From contig NZ_JABFMX010000011.1 in the NCBI RefSeq assembly GCF_013359735.1, positions 62,001 through 126,000 of the forward strand: a stretch of 64,000 nt of DNA, written 5' to 3'. Both the position numbers and the translations under genes were made by a program. The stretch is from Arthrobacter sp. C9C5. GTDB lineage: Bacteria; Actinomycetota; Actinomycetes; Actinomycetales; Micrococcaceae. The first letter of the stretch is position 1. Each line of letters begins with the position of its first letter. Below the pieces are notes generated by a model. That model had not been told where the DNA came from. It searched no databases and worked only from the letters and a program-made list of their open reading frames with translations. Shown in pieces: positions 8,744 through 17,051 of the stretch.

Positions 8744-8753
8744 CCAAGTAGTC
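8744..8753 (-). promoter_or_regulatory. GACTAC[TC][TC]GG motif, copy 4
   Basis: GACTACTTGG on the minus strand, about 160 bp upstream of the LAL gene starting at 8583 and on its coding strand. Same 10-mer as at 3021-3030. Confidence 0.33.
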
Positions 8754-8808
8754 GCCGGCGGTCTTCGAGTGCCGCGGGTGTGGTGCGCTCCGGCGAAGCA
8801 GGAAACAC

Positions 8809-11538
8809 CTACTCCCCGGCCACCCTTCGAAGTTCGTCGCGTCCGCTGATGTTCAGCTTGGCGTAGCTGCGGTACAGGTGGCCCTCAACTGTCCGGACCG
8901 AGACCTGCAGTTCCGCGGCGATCTGACGGTCGCTCAGGCCGCGGACGGCCAGCGCCACGATGTCACGTTCCCGGCGGGTCAGGAGTCCGAGGGTGTCGTC
9001 CTGCCCGTCCGGTTCCTGCCCCGGCAGGCTCTCGGCACGATCCCGGCAGCGCTGCTGCTGCGACACTGCCATCCGCTCCCGCAGCGTGTCGCCGGCGGCG
9101 TGGTAGGCGCTTGCGGCGGCGCCGTACGCCAGGCCCGCGAAGCCCCAAAGTTCGGCTTCCTCGCAGCTCTTGGCAGCGTCAAGCAGTTGCGCGGGCTGCT
9201 CCGTGCCGAGTGCCTCGGCGTAGCCGCAGACGGCCGCCGCCCGGCGGCCCTCCAGTGCCGGCTTGAGCTCCCGCAGGCGCACGGCAGCCTCCGGATCGCC
9301 GAGGGCCAGTCTGAAAGCCAGGGCGTCGAACTCCAGTCCCGCGGTGTTGGGGGCGCCGTCGGGCCTGCCCAGTTTTTCCAGCTCCTCCGCCGCGCGACGG
9401 TGGCCGCCCAGCCTGGCTTTGCCGTACACCACCGCCATCTCGGAGAGCGTCCGCAGGTATCTGGAGACGGCCGGCCGGGCGGATTCGTAGTCCGCCAGCA
9501 ACCCTGCGGCTTTCTCTGTGGCGCCGACCTCGGCGGCGGCGGCAAAGGCCATGGCCGCCGTCAGGGAAAACAGTTGCTGGGGATCCGCTACCCGCAGGGC
9601 CTCAAGCGCCGCACGCAGCGTCCGTTTGGCCTCCGCCGCCTTGCCCTGGTATAGCAGGATGATTCCGGTGGCCGCGTGCACTCCGCCGCCGAAGGAGATC
9701 AGGCTTGGTCCGAAGGCCGCCACGAACCCTCCCAGCAGGCTTTCCGCCGCGGTCCAGTCCCCTGCGTGGATAACCGCAGTGACGGCGCGGACCATCAGGA
9801 AGTCGGAGAGGAAATACAATTCGCCGTGGTCGGCCCCGGCTGCCTCCAGGGCTGCCTTGGCCGCCGCGTAGGCGCTGTCAGGTTTGCCCTGAACCAGCAG
9901 CTGCTCCGACTGGAGGGCCAGGCTGAAGGCCCTGTCAAGATTGTTGGCCGGCTGTCCGTCATCGTCCCCGCCCGAAACATTGCCGCCGGTTTCCCGGTCC
10001 GGGGCTCCGGCGGCCGCTGCGCCCTCGCCGGCCAGGGCCAGGACCATGCTGCGGATGGTCCGCACCCGGTCGCGGGTCGCGGTAAGGATGCTTTCGGCGT
10101 CGCCGGGGTTGTCCGCGGCGAGACGCTCGCCGGCGCGCAGCAGTGCGTCAGCTCGCTTCATGATGTCGGCCGGGGAATGCCCCAGTGCGGAGAGGACCGC
10201 CGCCCACAGCAGGGACCCGGTGAGCAGGCTCGCCACCGTGCGTCCCTTGGCGAAATCCGCCTCCAGGATGTCCCGGGCAGCCGCATGGTTGGAGGTGTTG
10301 TAGTGCGTGCGTGCTATCACCGACCGCGCCGCGATCTGCAGCTCCGGGTCCTTGACCTGGGACGCCGCCTTGCGAGCCAGGTCGTCCTCGAAGAGCCTGC
10401 TGGCGAGCACCGCTGCCCGGAGCAGCTGCCGGTCCTCGACCTCGACGCCGCATTCCATCGACCAGCTCACGTGGCGGAGGAGGCCCTCGGCCGACGCCGG
10501 TTCCCGGTCCATCAGCCGCAGCAGGCTCTGCCGGAGCTGGAGGCTGCGTGCCGGGGAGATCAGGTTCCGGAGGGTGTCGCCGTAGACCGAATGCCACAGC
10601 CGCAGTTCAGGCTGGGGAGCGTCCGAAACCCGGAGCAGCTCCTCTTCGATCAGCCCCGCCACGGTGGCTTCGTCCACCAAGGCTTCAATCAGCGTCCGGG
10701 ACACCGGCTCCGCCAGTGCTACGAGGTTCAGGGCCTTGCGTTCGTCGGCCGAGCGCCGGAGCAGCTGGCGACGCACGACGTCGGTCAGCCGTTCGCCGTG
10801 GCTGTTCAGCGGGCGGGACAGCAGCCACACTCCGTTGCGCTGGAGCAGCGTACCGTCATTTTTCGCGTCGTCGACCAGGCAGCCGAGCAGCAGCGGGTTG
10901 CCGGCGGACGCCTCCCAGAGGACCTCGGCGACGTTGGGCAGGACCTGGGGACCCAGTTGGTGCGCCAGGATTTCGGTGGTCTGCTCCCGGGTGAGCGGGC
11001 GCAGGTCGTGACGTTCGGCGATGCCCTCGAACCAGAGCTGCAGGAGCGGCTCCGGCAGTCCGGGGCGGGCCGCCGCGCTGACGAGTAGTTTTGCCCAGCC
11101 GGCGGCGGCGAGCTCCACGAGGACACCGGCCGTCGCCTCATCCAGGTCGTGGGCGTCGTCGACAATCAGCAGGAGCGGTTTCTGGGTCGCCCGCCGCTCC
11201 CCCTCGAGGTAGCTCCAGAAGATCCGCAACACGGCCAGCTGGGAGGTGGCATCCTCGACGGGCAGGTCGAGGATGAACGGCGCCAGCACGCCGTACGGCA
11301 CGTGGCTCAGGGCCGGGCTGCCGTGCAAGCGCACCGGGGTCACCTCGCCGCTGAGTTTGGCCGCGACGGCCTCCATCAGCGTTGACTTGCCGATTCCGTG
11401 GTCCCCAAGCAGCAGTACGGCGACCCGCGTGCCGCCCTGCAGGGCCTCCACCGCGGAGCTTACGTCTTCCGAGCGCCCCGTCAGGACGCGGTCCTCCTCC
11501 TCGACAGGCGCTTCCGCGCGGGCCCTAGATGAGTCCAA
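8809..11538 (-). CDS. LAL-type LuxR transcriptional regulator (ATPase + HTH), copy 2 of array
   Basis: A 909-residue paralogue. Walker A GDHGIGKS is at residues 45-52, Walker B-like LLLIVDDAHDLDE follows, and the C-terminal LuxR HTH has LLTRRERDIV and SVRTVEGHLYRSYAKLNI. The open frame extends to an ATG at 11670, but those extra residues are read antisense-like through the HTH codons of the preceding gene and look non-coding. TTG at 11538 has GGAG 8 nt upstream, gives a length matching the paralogues and overlaps the preceding stop (11525-11527), which suggests coupled translation. GTG at 11547 is the alternative. The middle region is Ala/Leu-rich and helical, without transmembrane segments. 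Confidence 0.83.
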   Translation of the reverse strand: MDSSRARAEAPVEEEDRVLTGRSEDVSSAVEALQGGTRVAVLLLGDHGIGKSTLMEAVAAKLSGEVTPVRLHGSPALSHVPYGVLAPFILDLPVEDATSQLAVLRIFWSYLEGERRATQKPLLLIVDDAHDLDEATAGVLVELAAAGWAKLLVSAAARPGLPEPLLQLWFEGIAERHDLRPLTREQTTEILAHQLGPQVLPNVAEVLWEASAGNPLLLGCLVDDAKNDGTLLQRNGVWLLSRPLNSHGERLTDVVRRQLLRRSADERKALNLVALAEPVSRTLIEALVDEATVAGLIEEELLRVSDAPQPELRLWHSVYGDTLRNLISPARSLQLRQSLLRLMDREPASAEGLLRHVSWSMECGVEVEDRQLLRAAVLASRLFEDDLARKAASQVKDPELQIAARSVIARTHYNTSNHAAARDILEADFAKGRTVASLLTGSLLWAAVLSALGHSPADIMKRADALLRAGERLAADNPGDAESILTATRDRVRTIRSMVLALAGEGAAAAGAPDRETGGNVSGGDDDGQPANNLDRAFSLALQSEQLLVQGKPDSAYAAAKAALEAAGADHGELYFLSDFLMVRAVTAVIHAGDWTAAESLLGGFVAAFGPSLISFGGGVHAATGIILLYQGKAAEAKRTLRAALEALRVADPQQLFSLTAAMAFAAAAEVGATEKAAGLLADYESARPAVSRYLRTLSEMAVVYGKARLGGHRRAAEELEKLGRPDGAPNTAGLEFDALAFRLALGDPEAAVRLRELKPALEGRRAAAVCGYAEALGTEQPAQLLDAAKSCEEAELWGFAGLAYGAAASAYHAAGDTLRERMAVSQQQRCRDRAESLPGQEPDGQDDTLGLLTRRERDIVALAVRGLSDRQIAAELQVSVRTVEGHLYRSYAKLNISGRDELRRVAGE

Positions 11539-14272
11539 GCAGATCACTCCGCGAGGACACCCCGAGTTTCGTGAATACCTGGTACAAGTGCCCCTCCACC
11601 GTTCGAACCGAAATACCCACTTCCAGGGCGATGTCCTTGTTGGAAACTCCATTCCCGGCGAGGGCCGCAATTTGCCGCTCCCGCTCCGTCAGCAGGGGCC
11701 CCTTGGTCCGCGGGACGATTGGGAGTGCCGGCACCGATTCGGACAGGGCTTCCAGCATGGTGTGCGCCGCAGTCGCGCTCCCCGCCAGCCCGGCCGCCTT
11801 GGCAAAGTCGAACGCGAGCGCCGCGCACCTGGCCTGGACGGCGTCGAGCTCCAGGGCGGCGGCCTGTCCGGCCGCCTCGAGCATTACGACGGCGTCCTTC
11901 TTCCGGCTTCCGACCGCCACCACGCGGGACAGCTCCGCGAGCGGGCCCTGCCGGAGCGCTGCGATGTCTTCCATGAACTGGAAGTCCTTGACGCTGCCGT
12001 TGACCGTGGCGCCCAGCATGCAGATCCCGGCCAGCGTGTAGCGGCCGTTGCGGAAGTGCCGCTCGGCGGCGTGAACCAGCCGGTCCTTCGCTTCGGGATC
12101 GCCCAGCCACCGGGAGGCCATGTCCATGCAGAAGTCGGTCGAACTGCTGATCACGAAGCGCGCCGGCCCGTCGGCGGACCGTGCGCGGTCCAGGTAGACG
12201 GTGGCTTGCACTGAATTGCCCATCTGCGCGTACGCAAAGGCCGTTGCGGCGTAGGCCTGCCGGAGCGCGTGCAGGCTGGTCCTGACTTCAAGCTGAGCGA
12301 TCGCGGCCAGCAGCGGGTCCAGGGCCAGGTAGCCCCGGCCCGCGTACACATAGGCGAGCCCGACGGCGAGGTCGGTGGCGGCGCTTCCGGAATGCAGGCC
12401 GTGCCCGGCACGCCCGCTGGCGTCCTTGAGCATGTCGATGCTTTGGCGCCACTGGCCCGAGAGCAGCAGGACGTTGAAGGCCCGCCAGGCGAAGTTCTCC
12501 CGGATCCGCGGGACGTTGGACCAGTCACCCAGCTTCCCGCCAATCTCGCGCATCAGCTGGCGGGCCTCGAGTTCTTTGCCCGTCACGCAGAGGGCTTCCA
12601 TCAGGATGATCGAGGTTCGGAGCCGGTGCACCGGGTCCAGCGCGTCGGCGTCGGCGGCCGTGGCGGCGGCGCGGAGCCGGTCCATCATCGGCTCGTAGTC
12701 GCCGATGAAGGACAGGTAATTGAACTCGCACAGGTCGAGGCACAGTCCGGCGCGTGCCAGTGCTTCAGCGCCGGCCGGCGGGTCGCCCTGCCGGAATTCC
12801 TGCAGCCTCAGCCGGGCCTGCCGGATAAGCTCCGGCACCTTCCCGCTGCGGTCCTCCAGCCACGCCATGCAGTCGGCCTTGGCCGCGACCAGCTCGGCGA
12901 AGGCCTCCGGCTCGAGCCCGTTGATCTGTGCCTCGGAAATGTCGTCGAGGGCGGACATCGCCTGCAGGGGAAGCCCCAGCTGCAGGTACGCGGCGGCCTT
13001 CTGCAGTTGCCCCGCAGGCCATTCGCCGTCGCCGGAGCTGATGCTGCCGGCGCACTTGAGCGCGAACTTCGGGTCGAAGAGGCGGACAGCGGCCTGGGCT
13101 GCCGCCAGCGCGTGGGCCGGCGCCAGCTCGGCGTGACAGTCGTGCGTCCAGGCCGCGTAGGCCAGCAGGTCCTCGACGGTCAGTTCCGCCAGCTCATGTT
13201 CCTGGTGGCCGGGAACCTTGTCCCGCAGCTCCAGCCGGCGCTCGACACTCAGCCAGTTCCGGACGATGTCGCCCAGGTACCGGTCCCCGAGCGTCACGAG
13301 GTGCTGGTCGGTGCGGTCGACGACGATCTGCCCCGCATCCTCCATATCAGCGATGAGTCCCGGGCCGTACATCCGGGCAAGCCGGGACAGGGACATGCAG
13401 CGTGCGCAGGAAAGCACCTCGATCACTTCCCGCGCCTCGGGCGATTCCCTGGCGTACCGTGCCCTGACGATGTCCTCCAGCGCCGTCTTCCCGTCCAGCA
13501 CGACCTCGTCCACCAGCGTCCACACGGAGCCGGAAAGCACCAGATTGCCGCGTTCGATCTGCTCCGAGACGACGGCCTGCAGGAGCGTGGGGCTGCCGCC
13601 GACGAGTTCGTGCATCTGGCTTGCCAGGGCGGTTGAAACCCGGTGCCCGAGCGCAGCCTGGAGCACTTCGCGGGTTTCGATCTCGGTCATGGAGTCGAGC
13701 CGGACCTCGGCGAGCTGCCCGGAGGTGATGAGCCAGTAGAAGTCGGGCGGCAGGTCGGTGGCGCGCTGTGCGGTGGCGACGAGCCTGGCCGTTCCGGTTT
13801 GCAGCAGGTTCAGCAGCACCCCGGTGCTTTGTTCGTCGAGGGAGCCCGCATTGTCCAGCAGGATCACGCACTTTCGGCCGGCGGCGTCGTTGCGGATCAG
13901 CGAGGTGATGCCGTGCAGGATCGCGGTGGGCGATCCGAGGGCGCTTTGCGGGAGCCGGGCGAGGGTGAAGGCGAGGCATCCGTAGGGCGTGGCGGAGCCG
14001 GACCCGGAACTTCGGAGCTGGAGTGTAAAGACGTCCGGACCGAAGCCGGCGAGGGCACTGCGTCCGACGAGGGACTTGCCGACTCCCCGGTCCCCCGTGA
14101 TGACCACGCCCATGCTGTCGGGCGCGGTGAGGGCGGTCCGCACACGGTCGGCGTCGGCGCCCCGTGCCAGACCGGACCACGCGTGTCTGTTCACCGGCCC
14201 CGCGGCCGCTTGAACTTCGGCCGGTGCCAGTGCGGTGGAAACATTCCCCCAGCCCAGTGAATCCCTCGACAT
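11525..14272 (-). CDS. LAL-type LuxR transcriptional regulator (ATPase + HTH), copy 1 of array
   Basis: A 915-residue protein, first in the direction of transcription. Walker A GDRGVGKS is at residues 60-67; the Walker B position reads CVILLDNAGSLDE, so it has Asn after the Asp where copies 2 and 4 have a second Asp (copy 3 also has Asn). The C-terminal LuxR HTH has LLTERERQIA and SVRTVEGHLYQVFTKLGV. The start ATG at 14272 has GAAGGA upstream at good spacing. An 8-bp inverted repeat sits just upstream (14295-14321). After the Walker A motif all four copies share a short block with x-YG-x-L (here ATPYGCLAFTLARLP), evidence that they arose by duplication of one ancestor. Confidence 0.86.
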   Translation of the reverse strand: MSRDSLGWGNVSTALAPAEVQAAAGPVNRHAWSGLARGADADRVRTALTAPDSMGVVITGDRGVGKSLVGRSALAGFGPDVFTLQLRSSGSGSATPYGCLAFTLARLPQSALGSPTAILHGITSLIRNDAAGRKCVILLDNAGSLDEQSTGVLLNLLQTGTARLVATAQRATDLPPDFYWLITSGQLAEVRLDSMTEIETREVLQAALGHRVSTALASQMHELVGGSPTLLQAVVSEQIERGNLVLSGSVWTLVDEVVLDGKTALEDIVRARYARESPEAREVIEVLSCARCMSLSRLARMYGPGLIADMEDAGQIVVDRTDQHLVTLGDRYLGDIVRNWLSVERRLELRDKVPGHQEHELAELTVEDLLAYAAWTHDCHAELAPAHALAAAQAAVRLFDPKFALKCAGSISSGDGEWPAGQLQKAAAYLQLGLPLQAMSALDDISEAQINGLEPEAFAELVAAKADCMAWLEDRSGKVPELIRQARLRLQEFRQGDPPAGAEALARAGLCLDLCEFNYLSFIGDYEPMMDRLRAAATAADADALDPVHRLRTSIILMEALCVTGKELEARQLMREIGGKLGDWSNVPRIRENFAWRAFNVLLLSGQWRQSIDMLKDASGRAGHGLHSGSAATDLAVGLAYVYAGRGYLALDPLLAAIAQLEVRTSLHALRQAYAATAFAYAQMGNSVQATVYLDRARSADGPARFVISSSTDFCMDMASRWLGDPEAKDRLVHAAERHFRNGRYTLAGICMLGATVNGSVKDFQFMEDIAALRQGPLAELSRVVAVGSRKKDAVVMLEAAGQAAALELDAVQARCAALAFDFAKAAGLAGSATAAHTMLEALSESVPALPIVPRTKGPLLTERERQIAALAGNGVSNKDIALEVGISVRTVEGHLYQVFTKLGVSSRSDLLGLI

Positions 14273-14294
14273 CTAGTTTCCTTCGTACCGCTGT

Positions 14295-14321
14295 GCGGAC
14301 GGCAAACCTGAAACCGTCCGC
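14295..14321. promoter_or_regulatory. inverted repeat in the leader of the first LAL gene
   Basis: GCGGACGG (14295-14302) and CCGTCCGC (14314-14321) are perfect arms around an 11-nt centre, ending 22 bp before the ATG at 14272. It could be an operator or a leader hairpin. The sequence further upstream has the related CTACTT elements (minus strand, near 14325-14330 and 14350-14356). Confidence 0.4.
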
Positions 14322-14457
14322 CTAGAAGTAGCGTAACCCTATCCCCCGACAAGTAGACAGATCATAACGGGAAGCCGGGACGCTTGGAAAGGAAGACCGG
14401 CACGTGGGACGGGCGCGTGTCACTGCGGCTCCCGCCGTCGGGGCAGGGCGACGGCGG

Positions 14458-15045
14458 CTACTGGGCCTTCGCGGGGTGGAACTTTTGTTGGGCAGACTGG
14501 AGTCCGTCACGGACCAGGGCCTCCACCGCGTCGGCTGCCGCGTCGATCAGGAACGGCAGTTCCTTCTTCTCCGGCGCGGCGAAGTCCCGCAGCACGAAAT
14601 CGGCGGTGTCCATCCGGCCCGGCGGCCGGCCCACGCCCACGCGGACCCGCAGGTAGTCCTTCGTGGCCAGCGCCTTGGAGATATCGCGGAGGCCGTTGTG
14701 GCCGCCCTCACCGCCGCCGATCTTGAGCTTGACGGTGTTGAAAGGAATGTCGATCTCGTCGTGGACGGCAATGACGCGGGCGGGCTCGATGTCGTAGAAC
14801 TTCGCCAGCGCGGAGACCGGTCCGCCGGAGACATTCATGTAGCTCAGGGGCTTGGCCAGCACCACGCGGGGACCGCCGATACCGAGCCGGCCCTCGAGGA
14901 CCTGGGCGCGGGCTTTGTGCGACTTGAAGCCGCCGCCGACCCGGTGTGCGAGTTCGTCGAGCACCATCTGACCCACGTTATGCCGGTTGTGGGCGTATTC
15001 GGCACCCGGGTTGCCGAGGCCTACGATCAGCCAGCTGTCAGTCAT
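14458..15045 (-). CDS. pth: peptidyl-tRNA hydrolase
   Basis: A 195-residue enzyme that releases peptides from peptidyl-tRNA that has dropped off the ribosome. All family motifs are present: VGLGNPG at the N-terminus, NRHNVG with the catalytic His, PLSYMNVSG, HDEIDI with the Asp that activates the His, and GGGEGGHNGLRDI. The length is normal for bacterial Pth. The start ATG has GAAGGAT 6 nt upstream. It follows rplY by 99 bp, the usual actinobacterial arrangement. Confidence 0.97.
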   Translation of the reverse strand: MTDSWLIVGLGNPGAEYAHNRHNVGQMVLDELAHRVGGGFKSHKARAQVLEGRLGIGGPRVVLAKPLSYMNVSGGPVSALAKFYDIEPARVIAVHDEIDIPFNTVKLKIGGGEGGHNGLRDISKALATKDYLRVRVGVGRPPGRMDTADFVLRDFAAPEKKELPFLIDAAADAVEALVRDGLQSAQQKFHPAKAQ

Positions 15046-15100
15046 GGATCCATCCTTCTTGGGGCGTCGGGCCAGGTGCGGCGGGGGCGGAGACGACGGC

Positions 15101-15125
15101 GGCCGGGCCCCGTTGGGACCCGGCC
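15101..15125. terminator. GC-rich hairpin between rplY and pth
   Basis: GGCCGGGCCC (15101-15110) faces GGGACCCGGCC (15115-15125) across a short loop. No T-run follows on the minus strand, so it may only attenuate readthrough or stabilise the rplY 3' end. Confidence 0.35.
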
Positions 15126-15144
15126 ACCTGAGAATGCGCCGGAA

Positions 15145-15771
15145 TTACTCGGCGGCAGCCTCGGAGGACTCTGCGGCTTCCGCGCCTTCGGCAGCCGGAG
15201 CAGCCTCTTCCGCGGTCTCTTCTTCCTCGACGATTTCGACGGCTTCGGAGATGTTGACGACCAGGGCGTCGGCGTCGGCCAGCAGGAGGGTGCCCTTCGG
15301 CAGCACGACGTCGGACGCGTGGATGTGCTCGCCGGCGGCGCGGCCTTCGATGCTGACCTCGACGGCGGTCGGCAGGTGGGTTGCCTCGGCCTCGAGCGAG
15401 ATGGTGGTCATCTCGAGGTTGTGGACGTTGCCCGGGGCAACCTCGCCGGTGACGTGAACGGGGACGTCAACGGTGACCTTCTCGCCCTTGCGGACGGTCA
15501 GCAGGTCGAGGTGCTCGATGATCTGCTTGATCGGGTTGCGCTGGATGTCCTTGACCAGGGCCAGGTGCTCTTCGCCATTGATGTCCAGGGACAGCAGGGC
15601 GTTGGCGGTGCGGACGGCCAGGGTGGTGGCCTTGGCCGGCAGGGTGATGTGGATCGGCTCGGCGCCGTGGCCGTAGATGACGGCCGGGATCTGGTTGGCC
15701 ATGCGGGCGCGGCGGGCAAAGCCCTTGCCGAATTCGGTGCGTACTTCTGCTGCGAGCTTCTGCTCAGACAT
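15145..15771 (-). CDS. rplY: 50S ribosomal protein L25/general stress protein Ctc
   Basis: A 208-residue long-form bL25 (Ctc type). The N-terminal domain (about residues 1-95) binds 5S rRNA and contains AEVRTEFGKGFARRARM and PAVIYGHG. The TL5/Ctc C-terminal beta domain follows, then a strongly acidic Glu/Ala-rich tail from about residue 180. The start ATG has AGAGGAG 7 nt upstream. It is next to pth and prs, as in most actinobacteria. Confidence 0.96.
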   Translation of the reverse strand: MSEQKLAAEVRTEFGKGFARRARMANQIPAVIYGHGAEPIHITLPAKATTLAVRTANALLSLDINGEEHLALVKDIQRNPIKQIIEHLDLLTVRKGEKVTVDVPVHVTGEVAPGNVHNLEMTTISLEAEATHLPTAVEVSIEGRAAGEHIHASDVVLPKGTLLLADADALVVNISEAVEIVEEEETAEEAAPAAEGAEAAESSEAAAE

Positions 15772-15976
15772 GGATATCTCCTCTGGGACGAACGGTGTTC
15801 AGCAAGGGCGGAGGTCTGTCAGCGACCTTCAACGCCGGGCGGCCGGGCCGCCCTTCAGAAGGGAGATTCAGACCCAGTCGATAACGGAGACCAGCAGTAC
15901 AGCTAACCATGCACATTATCCGTGCAAGCGGTTTACCGGTGCTCTCCCTCGCCAAGGTATCGGAACGAGTTTAGCA

Positions 15977-16013
15977 GTGCCGGGCCCCGTTTAGCGAAAA
16001 GGGGGCCCGGCAC
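15977..16013. terminator. hairpin downstream of prs
   Basis: Twelve-bp arms GTGCCGGGCCCC (15977-15988) and GGGGCCCGGCAC (16002-16013) with a 13-nt loop, 53 bp past the prs stop. It has only a weak T-tract, but its position fits a terminator between prs and rplY. Confidence 0.5.
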
Positions 16014-16065
16014 CGGGTGCCGGCTGCCCGGACGGGCACGCGGCGGGGTGTTGCTGGCTTCGCCG

Positions 16066-17046
16066 CTAGGCGTTGCCGTCGAAGAGGCTCGTGACGGAGC
16101 CGTCGTCGAAGACTTCGCGGATAGCCCGGGCGATCAGCGGAGCGATGGACAGCACGGTGAGCTGCGGGAAGTGCTTGCTCGGGGAGATCGGCAGCGTGTT
16201 GGTGACCACGACTTCACGGGCGCCGGATTCGGCGAGGCGCTGCGATGCCGGGTCGGAGAACACGGCGTGGGTCGCGGCGATGATGACATCCTTGGCGCCG
16301 GCGTTCTTGAGCACCTGGACGGCGCCGGAGATGGTTCCGCCGGTGTCGATCATGTCGTCGATCAGCACGCAGGTGCGGCCCTCGATCTGGCCCACGACGG
16401 TCTTGGAGACCGCCTGGTTGGGCACGGTCAGGTCACGGCTCTTGTGCACGAATGCCAACGGCGCGCCGCCGAGGCGTTCGGCCCACTGCTCGGCCACGCG
16501 GACACGGCCGGTGTCCGGTGACACGACGGTGATCTTGTCAGAGCCGACGCGGGTGCGGATGTAGTCCGCGAGCAGCGGGATCGCCATCAGGTGGTCCACG
16601 GGACCGTCGAAGAAGCCCTGGATCTGCGAGGTGTGCAGGTCCACGCTCATGATGCGGTCGGCGCCGGCGGTCTTGTACAGGTCCGCGACCAGGCGGGCGG
16701 AGATCGGCTCGCGGCCGCGGCCCTTCTTGTCCTGGCGGGCGTACGGGTAGAACGGCGAGACCACGGTGATGCGCTTGGCGGAGGCCCGCTTGAGCGAATC
16801 GATCATGATCAGCTGCTCCATGAGCCAGTTGTTCAGCGGTGCCGGGTGCGCCTGGATGACGAAGGCGTCGGTGCCGCGGACGCTTTCGCCGGCCCGGACG
16901 TAGATCTCGCCGTTGGCGAAGTCGTAGGCGTCCAGGGGCAACAGTTCGGTGCCCAGCTCCTTGGCGATCTCGCGCGCCAGCTCCGGGTGTGCCCGCCCGG
17001 CGGCGAGCACCAGCTTCTTCTCCCCGTGTGCCGTAATTTCGCTCAT
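16066..17046 (-). CDS. prs: ribose-phosphate diphosphokinase (PRPP synthetase)
   Basis: A 326-residue enzyme making PRPP from ribose-5-phosphate and ATP, the precursor for nucleotides, His and Trp, and in actinobacteria also for decaprenyl-phosphoryl arabinose. Visible motifs are FANGEIYVR near residues 44-52, the ATP-binding flexible loop SPFYPYARQDKKGRGREPIS, the catalytic DLHTSQIQGFF and the PRPP loop VLIDDMIDTGGT. It starts 5 bp after glmU ends, so the two are co-transcribed and probably translationally coupled. Confidence 0.97.
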   Translation of the reverse strand: MSEITAHGEKKLVLAAGRAHPELAREIAKELGTELLPLDAYDFANGEIYVRAGESVRGTDAFVIQAHPAPLNNWLMEQLIMIDSLKRASAKRITVVSPFYPYARQDKKGRGREPISARLVADLYKTAGADRIMSVDLHTSQIQGFFDGPVDHLMAIPLLADYIRTRVGSDKITVVSPDTGRVRVAEQWAERLGGAPLAFVHKSRDLTVPNQAVSKTVVGQIEGRTCVLIDDMIDTGGTISGAVQVLKNAGAKDVIIAATHAVFSDPASQRLAESGAREVVVTNTLPISPSKHFPQLTVLSIAPLIARAIREVFDDGSVTSLFDGNA

Positions 17047-17051
17047 GTTTG

